The notes: generated by a model from the letters alone, not told the origin. Counted from the stretch's first letter, positions 54,053-62,788 are shown. The stretch: 62,946 nucleotides of DNA from Candidatus Woesearchaeota archaeon (GCA_013329045.1 DUKZ01000034.1:1-62946); one strand, 5' to 3'. A program made the numbers and translations.

Positions 54053-54565
54053 ATGGAATCATGGAAAAAAGTGATGGGGGGGCTGGCTGCAGTGATAATG
54101 ATTCTTTTAGTGGCAATCATTGCCAGTATGCTTCGGCCTCAAATGCAAAGCAGGATCATAGATGAACAAATAATAGCGAATCAGCCGGTGATTGCAGAAG
54201 AAAGAATCCCTCAGAGGATCATTGAGGATAATGCAACAAATTTATTCCCAGTTGAAGTGTCAAACGTTTCCTCAAATAAATCACTTTTCGTCACAGAAAA
54301 AGAGATCATCATCGATATCTACAGGACCCGGCTCAGCCAGCCAAACATCACCTTATCTGAAGGCACCCGTGTTGTCTGGATTAACCAGGATGACCGTGTC
54401 CACGAGATAAGTGGCAGGGGTGAAGATATCTTCAGGAATGGGTCGATGAGAGTCGTCAAGCGGCTTCTTCCAGGGCAGAATTTTACCTGGACATTCGAGC
54501 AGCCAGGAGAATACCCATACATTGATGGGGTCTATGGTATGCACGGCACCATTTACATCAAATAA
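54053..54565 (+). CDS. Membrane-anchored cupredoxin-like protein with altered copper site
   Basis: A 170-residue protein with an N-terminal signal anchor (about residues 7-26) and a plastocyanin-type domain (about 85-170: SEGTRVVWINQDDRVHEISG, LLPGQNFTWTFEQPGEYPYID). Family members have Y.Y.C..H..M; here it is YPYIDGVYGMH. The Cys is replaced by Asp and the second His by Tyr, though the first His (VHEI) remains. A blue copper site is unlikely. Confidence 0.72.
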   Translation: MESWKKVMGGLAAVIMILLVAIIASMLRPQMQSRIIDEQIIANQPVIAEERIPQRIIEDNATNLFPVEVSNVSSNKSLFVTEKEIIIDIYRTRLSQPNITLSEGTRVVWINQDDRVHEISGRGEDIFRNGSMRVVKRLLPGQNFTWTFEQPGEYPYIDGVYGMHGTIYIK

Positions 54566-55487
54566 GCTGTCCCTGTTTCTCTTTGAGATGATGATAGAAG
54601 TTTGATAGAGTAACTGTTCTTCCTCCTGTTGATAACGGTGTTTGCCATTGTCCATTGAGCTCCCTTCCTTGGACTAAGAGAAGATATGTTTCAAGGGGGC
54701 ATGTTCCATGATGGCATTCGAGCAGCTTTCTGAGTGATGATTGGGGAAAGAGATGTGATGACGCGCCAAACATGCTGGATAATTGAAGTGCGCGAAGGAT
54801 CATCTCATCTGAGGGGAGGATCTCCGGTGGCATTTGCTTCTCCAGGGAGTGTCTCAATATCTCCCCTCTGCTGCAGGGAGGGATAGTTTCGGTGGCTTTA
54901 TTCCACGTGTCATAGGCATCAGCGAGCACTGCCCCGACAAATCCCGCAAGCCCATATTCCAGGCCCATATAAAGAGAAAAGGCATCATCACTAATTCCCA
55001 CCCCCTCTGTCTCTTCCACAAAGCCAAGCGCATATCCTTGATTCCATGGAACTGTATAATCAACAATGATTCCTTTATCATAGAGCATGTCCAAAGAGAA
55101 TGATGATGTTGATAGGTGTTTTAGGTCTTGTAACGTGAGTCCATTGGTCTTAAGCGCCTCCATGTTGACAGGGACAAGATGGCCGGAAGAGAGCTCCTGG
55201 CCTCGCGCTTCTCTGTAAGCAATGCGGTAGTATGGAGAATCAACACAAAGGCCAAGATAGAAGGAAACAAGTGCTTTTATTGGATTGCCAAGAGTGACAT
55301 CTGCAAATGCATCTATCCTCCCAAGAGGAACACCTTTTTTGTTATGAGGCCGAATTACCCTTCGGGATAATTTTCCAGGAATCTTTTTTCCTGCATGGGC
55401 TAATCGTGCGTACTCAGCCACTTTTTCTGTCCACCGCTCAAACCTCCTGGAGGATGTGCTCTCTTTGGTCATGCTCTTCTTCAACAT
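54558..55487 (-). CDS. Uncharacterised 309-residue protein
   Basis: The coding frame is sound, but no family is recognised. It is soluble, alpha/beta, with segments such as PIKALVSFYLGLCVDSPYYRIAYREARG and FVGAVLADAYDTWNKATETIPP. It overlaps the convergent cupredoxin gene by 8 nt and the upstream small gene by about 50 nt (35 nt if translation begins at the Met 6 codon, 55472). Confidence 0.55.
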   Translation of the reverse strand: MLKKSMTKESTSSRRFERWTEKVAEYARLAHAGKKIPGKLSRRVIRPHNKKGVPLGRIDAFADVTLGNPIKALVSFYLGLCVDSPYYRIAYREARGQELSSGHLVPVNMEALKTNGLTLQDLKHLSTSSFSLDMLYDKGIIVDYTVPWNQGYALGFVEETEGVGISDDAFSLYMGLEYGLAGFVGAVLADAYDTWNKATETIPPCSRGEILRHSLEKQMPPEILPSDEMILRALQLSSMFGASSHLFPQSSLRKLLECHHGTCPLETYLLLVQGRELNGQWQTPLSTGGRTVTLSNFYHHLKEKQGQLI

Positions 55488-55719
55488 CCCTCCCGAGCGC
55501 TTCCATGACTTGTTCTATCGTTGTATTCGGGTACTGATGGGCCAAATTCCGGCGGTCTGTAAAACCGGCAGCCACCCGCCCATAGACTGATTGCGGGAGA
55601 AGGAGTGGTGCAGCGCTGCTTGCAATGGGGGCTCTGTCAAACCGTGAGGATGCTCTTCTCACAGCACAAGAAAAGAAATGGTCTGGCTCCGGATGGATGC
55701 GTATTTCTGGAACCTCCAT
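55438..55719 (-). CDS. Small uncharacterised protein
   Basis: A 93-residue frame preceded by an ACTATATAAATG box 22-33 nt upstream, consistent with a leaderless transcript. It overlaps the following gene by up to 50 nt in another frame, suggesting an operon. No motif is recognised. Confidence 0.45.
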   Translation of the reverse strand: MEVPEIRIHPEPDHFFSCAVRRASSRFDRAPIASSAAPLLLPQSVYGRVAAGFTDRRNLAHQYPNTTIEQVMEALGRDVEEEHDQREHILQEV

Positions 55720-55798
55720 GCTAGGAGTAATAGAAGATTCATTTATATAGTCTTTTACCCGTGAGAATCTCTATTCGAATAGTGATGTTAGAAGAAAC

Positions 55799-56824
55799 CT
55801 ATGCAGGAGGCTGTTCTTTGTCCATATCCTGTTCTGCTTGTCTTACCATAGTAATCCATCGCCGATATCCTTCATCGAACTCTCGGGAGGCAGCGACGAT
55901 GATTTGTTGGGCATATAGTGCATCATCATACGCTTTTTTGAGCTGTTCTGGGGAAGGTGGAGAGCCAAGCATGCTCATGATTGAGGATATAAAGCTGTTC
56001 ACTGTTGCTTGCGATTGATTCAGGACATTTTTTGCCTGCGTGACTTGACTTTCAAAGAGTGCCCGAAGCTCTTCGAGGGACTCTAGCGCCCCAGGGTCTG
56101 GAAAGCCCGCATTGCCAACTGCCTGTTCTGCCTCGCCGATCAGGTTTTCTCTTGACCTTTCTACAGAGGTGATAATGCTTTTTGTCTGGTTGATCCGGGT
56201 ATCGATCGCGCCCTGCAGCTTTTTCAGAAGTGTCTTGTCCGGCCGTTCCTTGTCAAACAGTTCTATTGCGTCAAGGGGCCATTCCTGCCTGAGGAATGCA
56301 TGCATCTTCTGGCATACTTCATCTTCTTCCCGAATATCTATTCTTGTTTCCTTTGCGAGGGAAACTTCCGCATCAAGCAGTTTCATATCAGCAATCGCCC
56401 TATCCGTCTTGCCAAAAATCATACGAAAGAGAGTTACTGTCGGAAAGAGATTGAAGAACATCCCAACAGGTGCTGCAATGAGTGACCCGGCAGGGATCAT
56501 CTCCAATAAGGGTTCTATGCCAAAGGAGAGTGCTTCTGCCGCGGCAATAAAGGCGATCATTGTTCCTGTGATATGCTTTTCTTTCCTATAGATCAAGAAG
56601 GCTGCCAGCAGGTCCCCAATCTCCCAGGGGATGGGTGAGCCAACAACAGTAATGTCCATGAGCGGATCGATCCATTCATCAGCCAGAGAAAAAGCGCCAT
56701 CAATGACATAGTCATAAAGGAGTGCTGTCCAGTATTTTCTGAATGCGATGAGCAGGACAACCCCAATGAATAGTATCCCTTTAAGCCCAAATGTTTGCCA
56801 GAACCAGGATAATGCTTCGGCCAT
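55799..56824 (-). CDS. Membrane protein with long coiled cytosolic tail
   Basis: A 341-residue protein. Four or five hydrophobic helices (GILFIGVVLLIAFRKYW, WEIGDLLAAFLIY, TGTMIAFIAAAEALSF, AAPVGMFFNLFPTVTLF) are followed by about 180 residues of charged helix that may form a coiled coil. No family is recognised. It is the last gene of a three-gene envelope operon (58850 to 55799), 1 nt overlap with the previous gene. Confidence 0.65.
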   Translation of the reverse strand: MAEALSWFWQTFGLKGILFIGVVLLIAFRKYWTALLYDYVIDGAFSLADEWIDPLMDITVVGSPIPWEIGDLLAAFLIYRKEKHITGTMIAFIAAAEALSFGIEPLLEMIPAGSLIAAPVGMFFNLFPTVTLFRMIFGKTDRAIADMKLLDAEVSLAKETRIDIREEDEVCQKMHAFLRQEWPLDAIELFDKERPDKTLLKKLQGAIDTRINQTKSIITSVERSRENLIGEAEQAVGNAGFPDPGALESLEELRALFESQVTQAKNVLNQSQATVNSFISSIMSMLGSPPSPEQLKKAYDDALYAQQIIVAASREFDEGYRRWITMVRQAEQDMDKEQPPA

Positions 56825-57393
56825 CAGCTTTTGCAGCGGGAGAGTGTTTTATCATATGCGGTGATTGCATTATTAAGGTGGGTTGTTGCTTCTTCTAGTT
56901 GGCCTTCTCGAAGTTCAAAGACATCAATGCAGCCTGCCACTTCAAGGTAGAGCTTGTCAAAGACTGATTTTGTGTCAGCCACTTCGCTTTGTGCATCCTT
57001 GATGGATATCTTACAACTAGAGGAATACGCATACGTTGTGTCTTCATAGGGGTCATAGAGCAAGATGCTTTGTATCTTATCATCATCAATAGACGGCTTG
57101 GTTGGAGTATCCATTTGGGCTTGGCACGCAGGGCATTGTGTTTCTTGAGGGGCTGGGCATTCTTGCACTGGGGTCTCACAAGTTTCCTTCTTGTCAGTAA
57201 AAGAACCATCAAAGCATTGAAACGTAGTTTTTTCCTGGATTCGCACACCAGGCTGCTTTATTCCTTTCGGCCAGAGAACAACAAGGAAGAGAATAATGAT
57301 GAGGATTGTTTTTTGGTTTTCTCTTTTTTTGAGGAATGAAACCGTGCTTTTCAGCGCGTGTTCATACCATGAAGGTCCAATGCGTAGCTTCAT
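56824..57393 (-). CDS. Single-pass Cys-rich protein
   Basis: A 189-residue protein with one N-terminal helix (TILIIILFLVVLW, about residues 29-41). The outer part has a Cys-rich region (TFQCFDGSFTDKKETCETPVQECPAPQETQCPACQ, seven Cys in about 40 residues), then a helical region with further cysteines. These could form disulfides or a metal site. It overlaps its neighbours by 1 and 4 nt. Confidence 0.65.
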   Translation of the reverse strand: MKLRIGPSWYEHALKSTVSFLKKRENQKTILIIILFLVVLWPKGIKQPGVRIQEKTTFQCFDGSFTDKKETCETPVQECPAPQETQCPACQAQMDTPTKPSIDDDKIQSILLYDPYEDTTYAYSSSCKISIKDAQSEVADTKSVFDKLYLEVAGCIDVFELREGQLEEATTHLNNAITAYDKTLSRCKS

Positions 57394-58850
57394 CTTTTCT
57401 TTACAATGGCAAGGCCGATGATGACGACAATGAGCAGGAGGATGACGATGATGAATTGGTAGACTATCCTTTTTGGCACATAGTCTTGCTTGATCCTCTC
57501 ATCGATGATTCCCTTAAGTTCCTCTGGGCTGATCCCGGGAACTTCTGGGAGCGGTGTTTCTTCTGGTGGCTGGTTTGTTTGGGGCGGCTCTGGCAGAGTT
57601 ATTGTTATTGCAGTTCTTTCTTTTGCTATCACATCATTGTCCCGGAGGAGCTCGATAGTAAAAAGGAAGCTCTCTTCAACATCAGGAATGAGGGAGAATG
57701 TGACGATCTGTTCTTCACCAGGGTCAAGCTGGACGATCTGCTCTTGTTGGTCGATAAAGACATTGTCCGGCAGGCCGGTGATGCGAACGCGCATTGTTTG
57801 GGCCAGGTCGCCTGGATTATTAAGGCCGATGTGCACCTTGAACTGCTGGCTTTTTTGCACCTGTTCTGGGATGTCCACAGCAGTGATTTCAGGGAGGCTA
57901 TTTTCTTTAACGACAAAAGTGTAATTCTCCCAGTCAAGGAGTGTGTCATTATAATAGAGCCTTGCCTGGAATGATAGGTTGCCTGCCCTGGTTGGTGTGA
58001 GGGTGATTTGCCGGTCTGTCCAGGCAGTTGGCGGAAGTGAGACATAAAGAGGGTTTGTCTCAAAGACAAAATCATCTCCTCGAAGGTCTAGTGTGAATTC
58101 TGATTCGTTGGTAAGATCGCTGGCAAGGCTGATGGTCACAAGGGCTGGCTCGTTTGCCCGAAGGGTAGTTGGTGCCTTGATGTTCTTGATAGAGCCGGAA
58201 AAATTGCCGGAAACTTCATATCCAGAATAGGTATGGGTGTCAACAAGGCTGTTTTCATAATACACATTAACGGTGAATTGTCCCCGGCCTTCGATCTTTT
58301 TTGCCTCAAGGTCATACGTGGCATCAACAGCGTCCCCTTTGTCGACACGAACAACTCTCGATGGTTTTTTTACGGTCACAAAACCGCTTGAGGGGATAAG
58401 GTCTACCTTGAAGAGCGCATTTGCAGCGCCGTCATTGTGTATTTGCGCGGTGATGGTGTATTCCCCATCAAGCTGCATATTTTGTTCTCCTTCAAGGTCG
58501 ATGATTTCAGCGCTGTAATCTTCATAGACAACAATTTGGACCGTGTATACTCCTCCGGCATTATCAACGTTGAGGACTACAATCTTGAAATCGCTTGCCT
58601 CAAACTCCTCGCCTTCTGAGATAGTCTTCTCAAATTTGGAATCTTTATCTGAAAAATAAATTTTCAGGTCAGTCTCATTTTTTACCGTGTCAATCTCCAT
58701 GGCCTTGATGCGGTAATGGTACAAGTTGAGGGTATCGCCAAGCTCGATTGTCTTCACGCCGGAGATGTCCACCCAAAGGGCGCTCACACTGCTTGAAAGC
58801 AAGAGGATTCCTAAGACGAAGATAATGTACCAGCCCCTTTTCATCTTCAT
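57390..58850 (-). CDS. Large surface protein with Ig-like repeats and C-terminal anchor
   Basis: A 486-residue protein (signal peptide about 1-23: GWYIIFVLGILLLSSSVSA). Three or four beta-sandwich domains, CARDB/Ig-like (about 100-390), a Pro-rich linker (PEPPQTNQPPEETPLPEVPG) and a final membrane helix (about 460-482) follow. The ATG at 58850 (MKMKRGW) is chosen because of the signal peptide and a TTTTTATATCCC box 18-29 nt upstream. It is the first gene of the three-gene operon and overlaps the Cys-rich gene by 4 nt. Confidence 0.75.
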   Translation of the reverse strand: MKMKRGWYIIFVLGILLLSSSVSALWVDISGVKTIELGDTLNLYHYRIKAMEIDTVKNETDLKIYFSDKDSKFEKTISEGEEFEASDFKIVVLNVDNAGGVYTVQIVVYEDYSAEIIDLEGEQNMQLDGEYTITAQIHNDGAANALFKVDLIPSSGFVTVKKPSRVVRVDKGDAVDATYDLEAKKIEGRGQFTVNVYYENSLVDTHTYSGYEVSGNFSGSIKNIKAPTTLRANEPALVTISLASDLTNESEFTLDLRGDDFVFETNPLYVSLPPTAWTDRQITLTPTRAGNLSFQARLYYNDTLLDWENYTFVVKENSLPEITAVDIPEQVQKSQQFKVHIGLNNPGDLAQTMRVRITGLPDNVFIDQQEQIVQLDPGEEQIVTFSLIPDVEESFLFTIELLRDNDVIAKERTAITITLPEPPQTNQPPEETPLPEVPGISPEELKGIIDERIKQDYVPKRIVYQFIIVILLLIVVIIGLAIVKKR

Positions 58851-58960
58851 TCTTAGGGGTAAGGGATATAAAAATGTTTCTGTCGGGAAGGCGCTGTCTG
58901 TTATCCCGAAACTGCTAGACATCTCGAAACTGCTGAACATAAGGAGGGATCAGGTGATGA

Positions 58961-59062
58961 GAAAACAACAATGACGCAGGCCGTGACGAGGGTTGGCTCC
59001 TTCGGAGTGTCGCGGAGACTAAAGCATGGCTTTAGCCGTCTGCTGTCATTATTGTTGTTTTC
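58961..59062. repeat. Branched inverted repeat IR5
   Basis: GAAAACAACAATGAC (58961-58975) pairs with GTCATT-GTTGTTTTC (59045-59062, 3-nt bulge). The inside holds CTCC/GGAG (58997-59007) and CTAAAGC/GCTTTAG (59019-59035). It lies in the divergent region between two promoters. The rest of 58941-59351 holds TATA boxes and no gene. Confidence 0.65.
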
Positions 59063-59280
59063 GAATACTATTCAATAAACATAGGTCTAGTAAGAACGTA
59101 ATAGTACAGTCGGAAAGGCGCTGAAAATGATAGCATTGCCAGGCAAAATCTAGGGAAGAATTGGCAAAGATCGCCTTCAAACGATAGATTGTTAAAGGTT
59201 TTGGAGGGTATTTTCCTTATAAACCTTTCTTTTTAAAGAAATCAAAAGTTAGCGACGACAAATTACCAGAAAATGAAAAG

Positions 59281-59345
59281 TTTTATATAGTAGGACATGA
59301 CCACTTCAAAATACACTTTTCAGGAAATACCGGGTTGATGGGGGA
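59281..59345 (+). promoter_or_regulatory. Promoter and leader of the small wHTH gene
   Basis: TTTTATATAG at 59281-59290 predicts a start near 59308, leaving a leader of about 44 nt that ends with a GGGGGA ribosome binding site (59340-59345). A leadered transcript is unusual for this genome. Confidence 0.55.
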
Positions 59346-59351
59346 TACCAC

Positions 59352-59621
59352 ATGAAGAACAAGGAAATTTTCAACGTTTTTTTCCGTGAAAAACCAGCAA
59401 TGATGTTGGTCAACCTCAAGAACGCAAAAGGGGAGATTTATGCGTCATCTCTGGCAAAACATATCGACTGCACATACTCGCATGTCGTAAAGATTCTCCA
59501 ACAGATGGAATCTGCCGGGCTGATAAATTTTGATAAGCAGGGAAGGTTAAAGCTGCTCACACTCACCAAGAAGGGTGCAGAAGTAGCAGAGAACATCGAC
59601 AACATTAGGACGATGTTGTAA
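59352..59621 (+). CDS. Small winged-helix regulator
   Basis: An 89-residue protein. YASSLAKHIDCTYSHVVKILQQMESAGLINFDKQGRLKLLTLTKKGAEVAE is a MarR/ArsR-type winged helix without extra domains. It has a strong promoter and a leader with Shine-Dalgarno. The target is unknown. Confidence 0.8.
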   Translation: MKNKEIFNVFFREKPAMMLVNLKNAKGEIYASSLAKHIDCTYSHVVKILQQMESAGLINFDKQGRLKLLTLTKKGAEVAENIDNIRTML

Positions 59622-59695
59622 ATCTATTTTTCTTAAAGAAAAAGGGTGATCTGTTGTTTTTTTCTTGATGTTTTAGTTGTCCAGATAGAGCTTTG

Positions 59696-59749
59696 ACAGA
59701 TATAGAAGATACAGATATAGAAGATATATGCCCGGTATTCTCAGAATAC
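59696..59749. repeat. 15-bp tandem duplication and palindrome between convergent genes
   Basis: ACAGATATAGAAGAT occurs twice (59696-59710, 59711-59725), followed by GTATTCT-C-AGAATAC (about 59735-59749), a palindrome. They lie between the convergent wHTH and rps15 genes and may belong to a bidirectional terminator. Confidence 0.5.
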
Positions 59750-59792
59750 AGGAGAATGATTAAAATGATAAAAAGATAAAAAATGGGAGCTT

Positions 59793-60248
59793 TTAGCTCA
59801 CATAAATGGATGCTTTCTTTGGATCATATTTCCATGATTCCTGAATCTTGCCAGTCCTCTTGTAGTATTTCATCAATCGTCGGATCTTGGATTCAGTCAA
59901 TTGGAGTCCCCTCTTGCCGGACATGTCCTTGTGGTTCTCTTCCATATGCTTCCTGAGCGTAACAGCCCGCCTGATCAGGGAGTGAATGTCCTCTGGGAGC
60001 TCGCCTGCCTGGCCCTTGTCCTTGAGGAACTGTGTGATAGTCTTGCCAAGGATTGCCTTGACATTGGGGATACCATAATTATCCCTTAAGATGATGCCGA
60101 TGACTGATGGCATGTGGCCTTCCTTGATGAGCTTGCTGATGATCATCTCGACCTCTTTTGGCTTATACTGCGTCCATGTGGGCGCATCCTTATTGAGCGG
60201 CTTGCTCGAGCCAGATGTTCCTCTCTTTCTTGAGTGCATTCGTGCCAT
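59793..60248 (-). CDS. rps15: 30S ribosomal protein S15
   Basis: A 151-residue archaeal/eukaryotic-type S15 with the N-terminal extension MARMHSRKRGTSGSSKP and the S15 core (IHSLIRRAVTLRKHMEENHKD, then SKIRRLMKYYKRTG). GAGGT at 60258-60262 is the ribosome binding site. Its TATA box at 60350-60361 predicts a leader of about 80 nt, long for this genome, with a 14-codon frame inside. Confidence 0.95.
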   Translation of the reverse strand: MARMHSRKRGTSGSSKPLNKDAPTWTQYKPKEVEMIISKLIKEGHMPSVIGIILRDNYGIPNVKAILGKTITQFLKDKGQAGELPEDIHSLIRRAVTLRKHMEENHKDMSGKRGLQLTESKIRRLMKYYKRTGKIQESWKYDPKKASIYVS

Positions 60249-60275
60249 AGTTTTTCTACCTCGTGTGAGAAACGA

Positions 60276-60320
60276 TCAGAACGTCGCATCTCCAGTATAC
60301 GCCAGCCGGAACCAGCGCAT
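60276..60320 (-). CDS. Possible leader micro-frame before rps15
   Basis: ATG at 60320 opens a 14-codon frame ending TGA at 60276, entirely inside the predicted rps15 leader. No clear ribosome binding site precedes it. It may be chance or may couple translation to rps15. Confidence 0.2.
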   Translation of the reverse strand: MRWFRLAYTGDATF

Positions 60321-60349
60321 CCCTTGATAATAAAGGGAGGATAGTGGAT

Positions 60350-60361
60350 GGTTTTTAAAGG
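60350..60361 (-). promoter_or_regulatory. rps15 TATA box
   Basis: CCTTTAAAAACC on the minus strand predicts a transcription start near 60330, about 80 nt before the rps15 ATG. The same box sequence occurs before rps12. Confidence 0.55.
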
Positions 60362-60375
60362 TTTCGATGACCAAA

Positions 60376-60540
60376 AGGCTCTGTCCTAAATCTCGCTAAC
60401 GCGGGTGAGCATCAGCTTCGGTTCTCTGTCAATACACTTAGAATGTGGGTCCCTCCCGAAGGGACGACCCTTCCCACAGACCGATGTGTTGTCTATTGAA
60501 CCTCAGGAAAGGATGCTCACCACTATTTAGGACAGAGCCT
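60376..60540. repeat. Long nested inverted repeat IR6
   Basis: A perfect 16-bp outer stem AGGCTCTGTCCTAAAT (60376-60391)/ATTTAGGACAGAGCCT (60525-60540). Inside are GTGAGCATC/GATGCTCAC (60405-60413, 60512-60520), GGTTC/GAACC, GTGGG/CCCAC and GTCCCT/AGGGAC (60449-60465). The right arm runs into the serA stop codon. It lies between serA and the rps15 promoter. Confidence 0.75.
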
Positions 60541-62164
60541 ATGACAAATCAGCATACTTCACCCACTGTATTCCATCAAGTGCTGCAACTTGTCCAATTA
60601 CTCCTCTTGAAAGAGGAGAATCAAGCGCATAGACTGATAATGCAGTCCCTCCATTAGTTGTTCTTGTTTCCTCTCCCTCATTATGGCATGCTGAAATATT
60701 TATGTCATGAGATGAAAGGACCCCAGTGACTGCATGAATAATTCCCGGCCGGTTATCATTGAGAACAATGAGATATGCTTTTTTACGGATGGGCATTTCA
60801 ATAACCCTCCCATCAATACTTTTAACCTTCATCCTGCCCTCATCATCAATCTTTCCCGTGATTCCAAGTGTTTGTCCTTCTACCTCAACCATGATCTCCA
60901 CAAGATTACGGTATTGTGATCCTTCATCAAAACGATGAGCATACGTAATCCCCCTTCTCTCTACCATCTCAAGGACTGAATCATAAGATGCTTCTTCTAC
61001 CTGGTGCTCAAGAAGACCAACTAACCCTGCCCTGTTGAGGGCTTCCCTGTCAGCAGAATTGATATTCCCATGATAAGTAAATTGGACATTGCTTACTGGC
61101 GAGGTGATAATCTGGCTTGCAATCCTGCCAAGTGAGCGCACCAATCGCACATAAGGAATGCTTTCTTCATGGACTGGATACTTATTAACAGCATTAATAG
61201 CGAGACCCTCACTAAAGTATGCGATAATCTGCCTTGCAAGTGTCTCTGCAGCAAGGCGCTGGGCGTCCCTTGTTGATGCGCCAATATGGGGAGTTGGAAG
61301 AAAAACAACATCGTCTGGCAAGCCCTCCCACCAAACATTTGAGGAGTCTCCTTGTTCGAATCTCTCTTCCTGCTCGAATACATCAAGTGCTGCCCCCCCG
61401 ATTCTTTTTTGGAGCAATGCATCTCTCAGCGCTTCTTCCCGAATTATTCCACCCCTTGAAGTATTAATAAGATATGCCGTCGGCTTCATTAATGAGAATT
61501 GCTCCTCTCCGATAAGGCCCCTTGTTGCTGGCAGCAAAGGAACATGGACAGTGACATAGTCTGCCTCCTGCAAAAGTGATTGAAGTGTTGCCGGAGTATA
61601 CCCAAGCGACCTGATGTTCTCCTCTGGCCTTGATACATCATACGCAATGATATTCATTCCAAATGCCCATGCCCTTCGTGCAACTTCAAGACCAATCCTT
61701 CCAAGGCCAATGACGCCAAGATTCTTTCCTTGAAGTTCTGAACCCTGAAACCGGGACTTTTCCCACTTGCCTTCTCTCGTTGAGTGAATTGCTGGATACA
61801 AGTTCCTTGAGAGTGTAAGCAGGAGCCCCATTGAGAGTTCAGCAACAGCAATAGTATTCGCATCAGGAGTATTTGCAACAATGATGTGCCTTTCAAGACC
61901 ATCACCTGTCGCCGCATTCACATCGATGTTATCAACACCGCTGCCAGCACGGCAGACATATTCCGTTCTTCCTTCCCTTGCCCTTCTGAGCAGTTCAGCT
62001 GTTAGCTGAGTTTTGCTTCTCACACCAACAGCATCAAACTCGCCTATAACTTCCTCCAGCGGCTGACTGATGCTTGTGGCCACTTCATATCCTTGCTCTT
62101 CGAGCAATCCTTTTGCGACCGGATCGATCCTGTCCAACAATAACACCCTGATATCATTTGCCAT
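60539..62164 (-). CDS. serA: D-3-phosphoglycerate dehydrogenase
   Basis: A 541-residue enzyme of serine biosynthesis, in the long form. The substrate domain holds VGVRSKTQLTAELL and CRAGSGVDNIDV, the NAD domain LGVIGLGRIGLEVARR, and catalytic residues lie in NTSRGGIIREEAL (Arg) and PTPHIGASTRDAQ (His). An intervening (ASB-like) domain and a C-terminal ACT domain (VLNDNRPGIIHAVTGVLSSHDINIS) follow. ATG 62164 (MANDIRV) is chosen over a more distant codon because the family starts there. No other serine genes are in the window. Confidence 0.92.
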   Translation of the reverse strand: MANDIRVLLLDRIDPVAKGLLEEQGYEVATSISQPLEEVIGEFDAVGVRSKTQLTAELLRRAREGRTEYVCRAGSGVDNIDVNAATGDGLERHIIVANTPDANTIAVAELSMGLLLTLSRNLYPAIHSTREGKWEKSRFQGSELQGKNLGVIGLGRIGLEVARRAWAFGMNIIAYDVSRPEENIRSLGYTPATLQSLLQEADYVTVHVPLLPATRGLIGEEQFSLMKPTAYLINTSRGGIIREEALRDALLQKRIGGAALDVFEQEERFEQGDSSNVWWEGLPDDVVFLPTPHIGASTRDAQRLAAETLARQIIAYFSEGLAINAVNKYPVHEESIPYVRLVRSLGRIASQIITSPVSNVQFTYHGNINSADREALNRAGLVGLLEHQVEEASYDSVLEMVERRGITYAHRFDEGSQYRNLVEIMVEVEGQTLGITGKIDDEGRMKVKSIDGRVIEMPIRKKAYLIVLNDNRPGIIHAVTGVLSSHDINISACHNEGEETRTTNGGTALSVYALDSPLSRGVIGQVAALDGIQWVKYADLS

Positions 62165-62286
62165 CTCAAACCCTCCGATAATCATAACAATGAACTGCCG
62201 TCTAACAGGAAGTAGAACAAGAACAACTTGTGGAATGTTTGTTCATAAGAGTGGAGAATACGAAGGATTATTTAAGCATTATGGTG

Positions 62287-62637
62287 TTATTTTTCCAGCT
62301 TTTCCATTGGGATATCTTTCAATGGCTGCTTCTTGAAATAATAGATCAGATGCTTTTCCTTGAGAAGAACCCTAAGGCCGGTGAGCAAGTTCTCCGGCTC
62401 GTCTCGAGCTTTCTTTTGAAGCTCGTTTTTTATTGCGGCAGTTGTCTTGACAAATTTCACTCCCACGTCATTACCGATTTCAAAAAAGAGATTGACGGTG
62501 TGGGGCATTGCCTTCTTTTTTGCAAATAATGGCCCGACATAGACATAGAAACCTTTCGGGAGGGTGACTTCCCCTAAAATAGGGAGTTCAATTTCCGTAC
62601 TCTTTTTTAGTTCCACAACGCAGGTGTAGGTTGGCAT
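62287..62637 (-). CDS. DUF123-like (GIY-YIG-related) protein
   Basis: A 116-residue protein. The N-terminus PTYTCVVELKKSTEIELPILGEVTLPKGFYVYVGPL resembles archaeal DUF123 proteins (strand-rich start with YxYVG), which are distant relatives of GIY-YIG nucleases. The later part diverges. Function unknown. Confidence 0.55.
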   Translation of the reverse strand: MPTYTCVVELKKSTEIELPILGEVTLPKGFYVYVGPLFAKKKAMPHTVNLFFEIGNDVGVKFVKTTAAIKNELQKKARDEPENLLTGLRVLLKEKHLIYYFKKQPLKDIPMEKLEK

Positions 62638-62698
62638 CTTTGCACTTTTTGCTTTTTAGTATTTATTTCTTCTGCTTGCAATGGCTCAATAGTGTCTG

Positions 62699-62788
62699 TT
62701 AAGAGACTTGACTTTGTAACGAACGGAGCTTTTCAATTATGTTGTCGATTCTCTCTTTATTCAGCCTGATATAATTCACATTAATCAT
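62699..62788 (-). CDS. Small 29-residue frame after the HEPN-like gene
   Basis: MINVNYIRLNKERIDNIIEK is followed by LRSLQSQVS. The start overlaps the HEPN-like stop codon by 8 nt. Its amphipathic helix could be a mini-protein or an antitoxin fragment. No family is recognised and it may be chance. Confidence 0.3.
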   Translation of the reverse strand: MINVNYIRLNKERIDNIIEKLRSLQSQVS

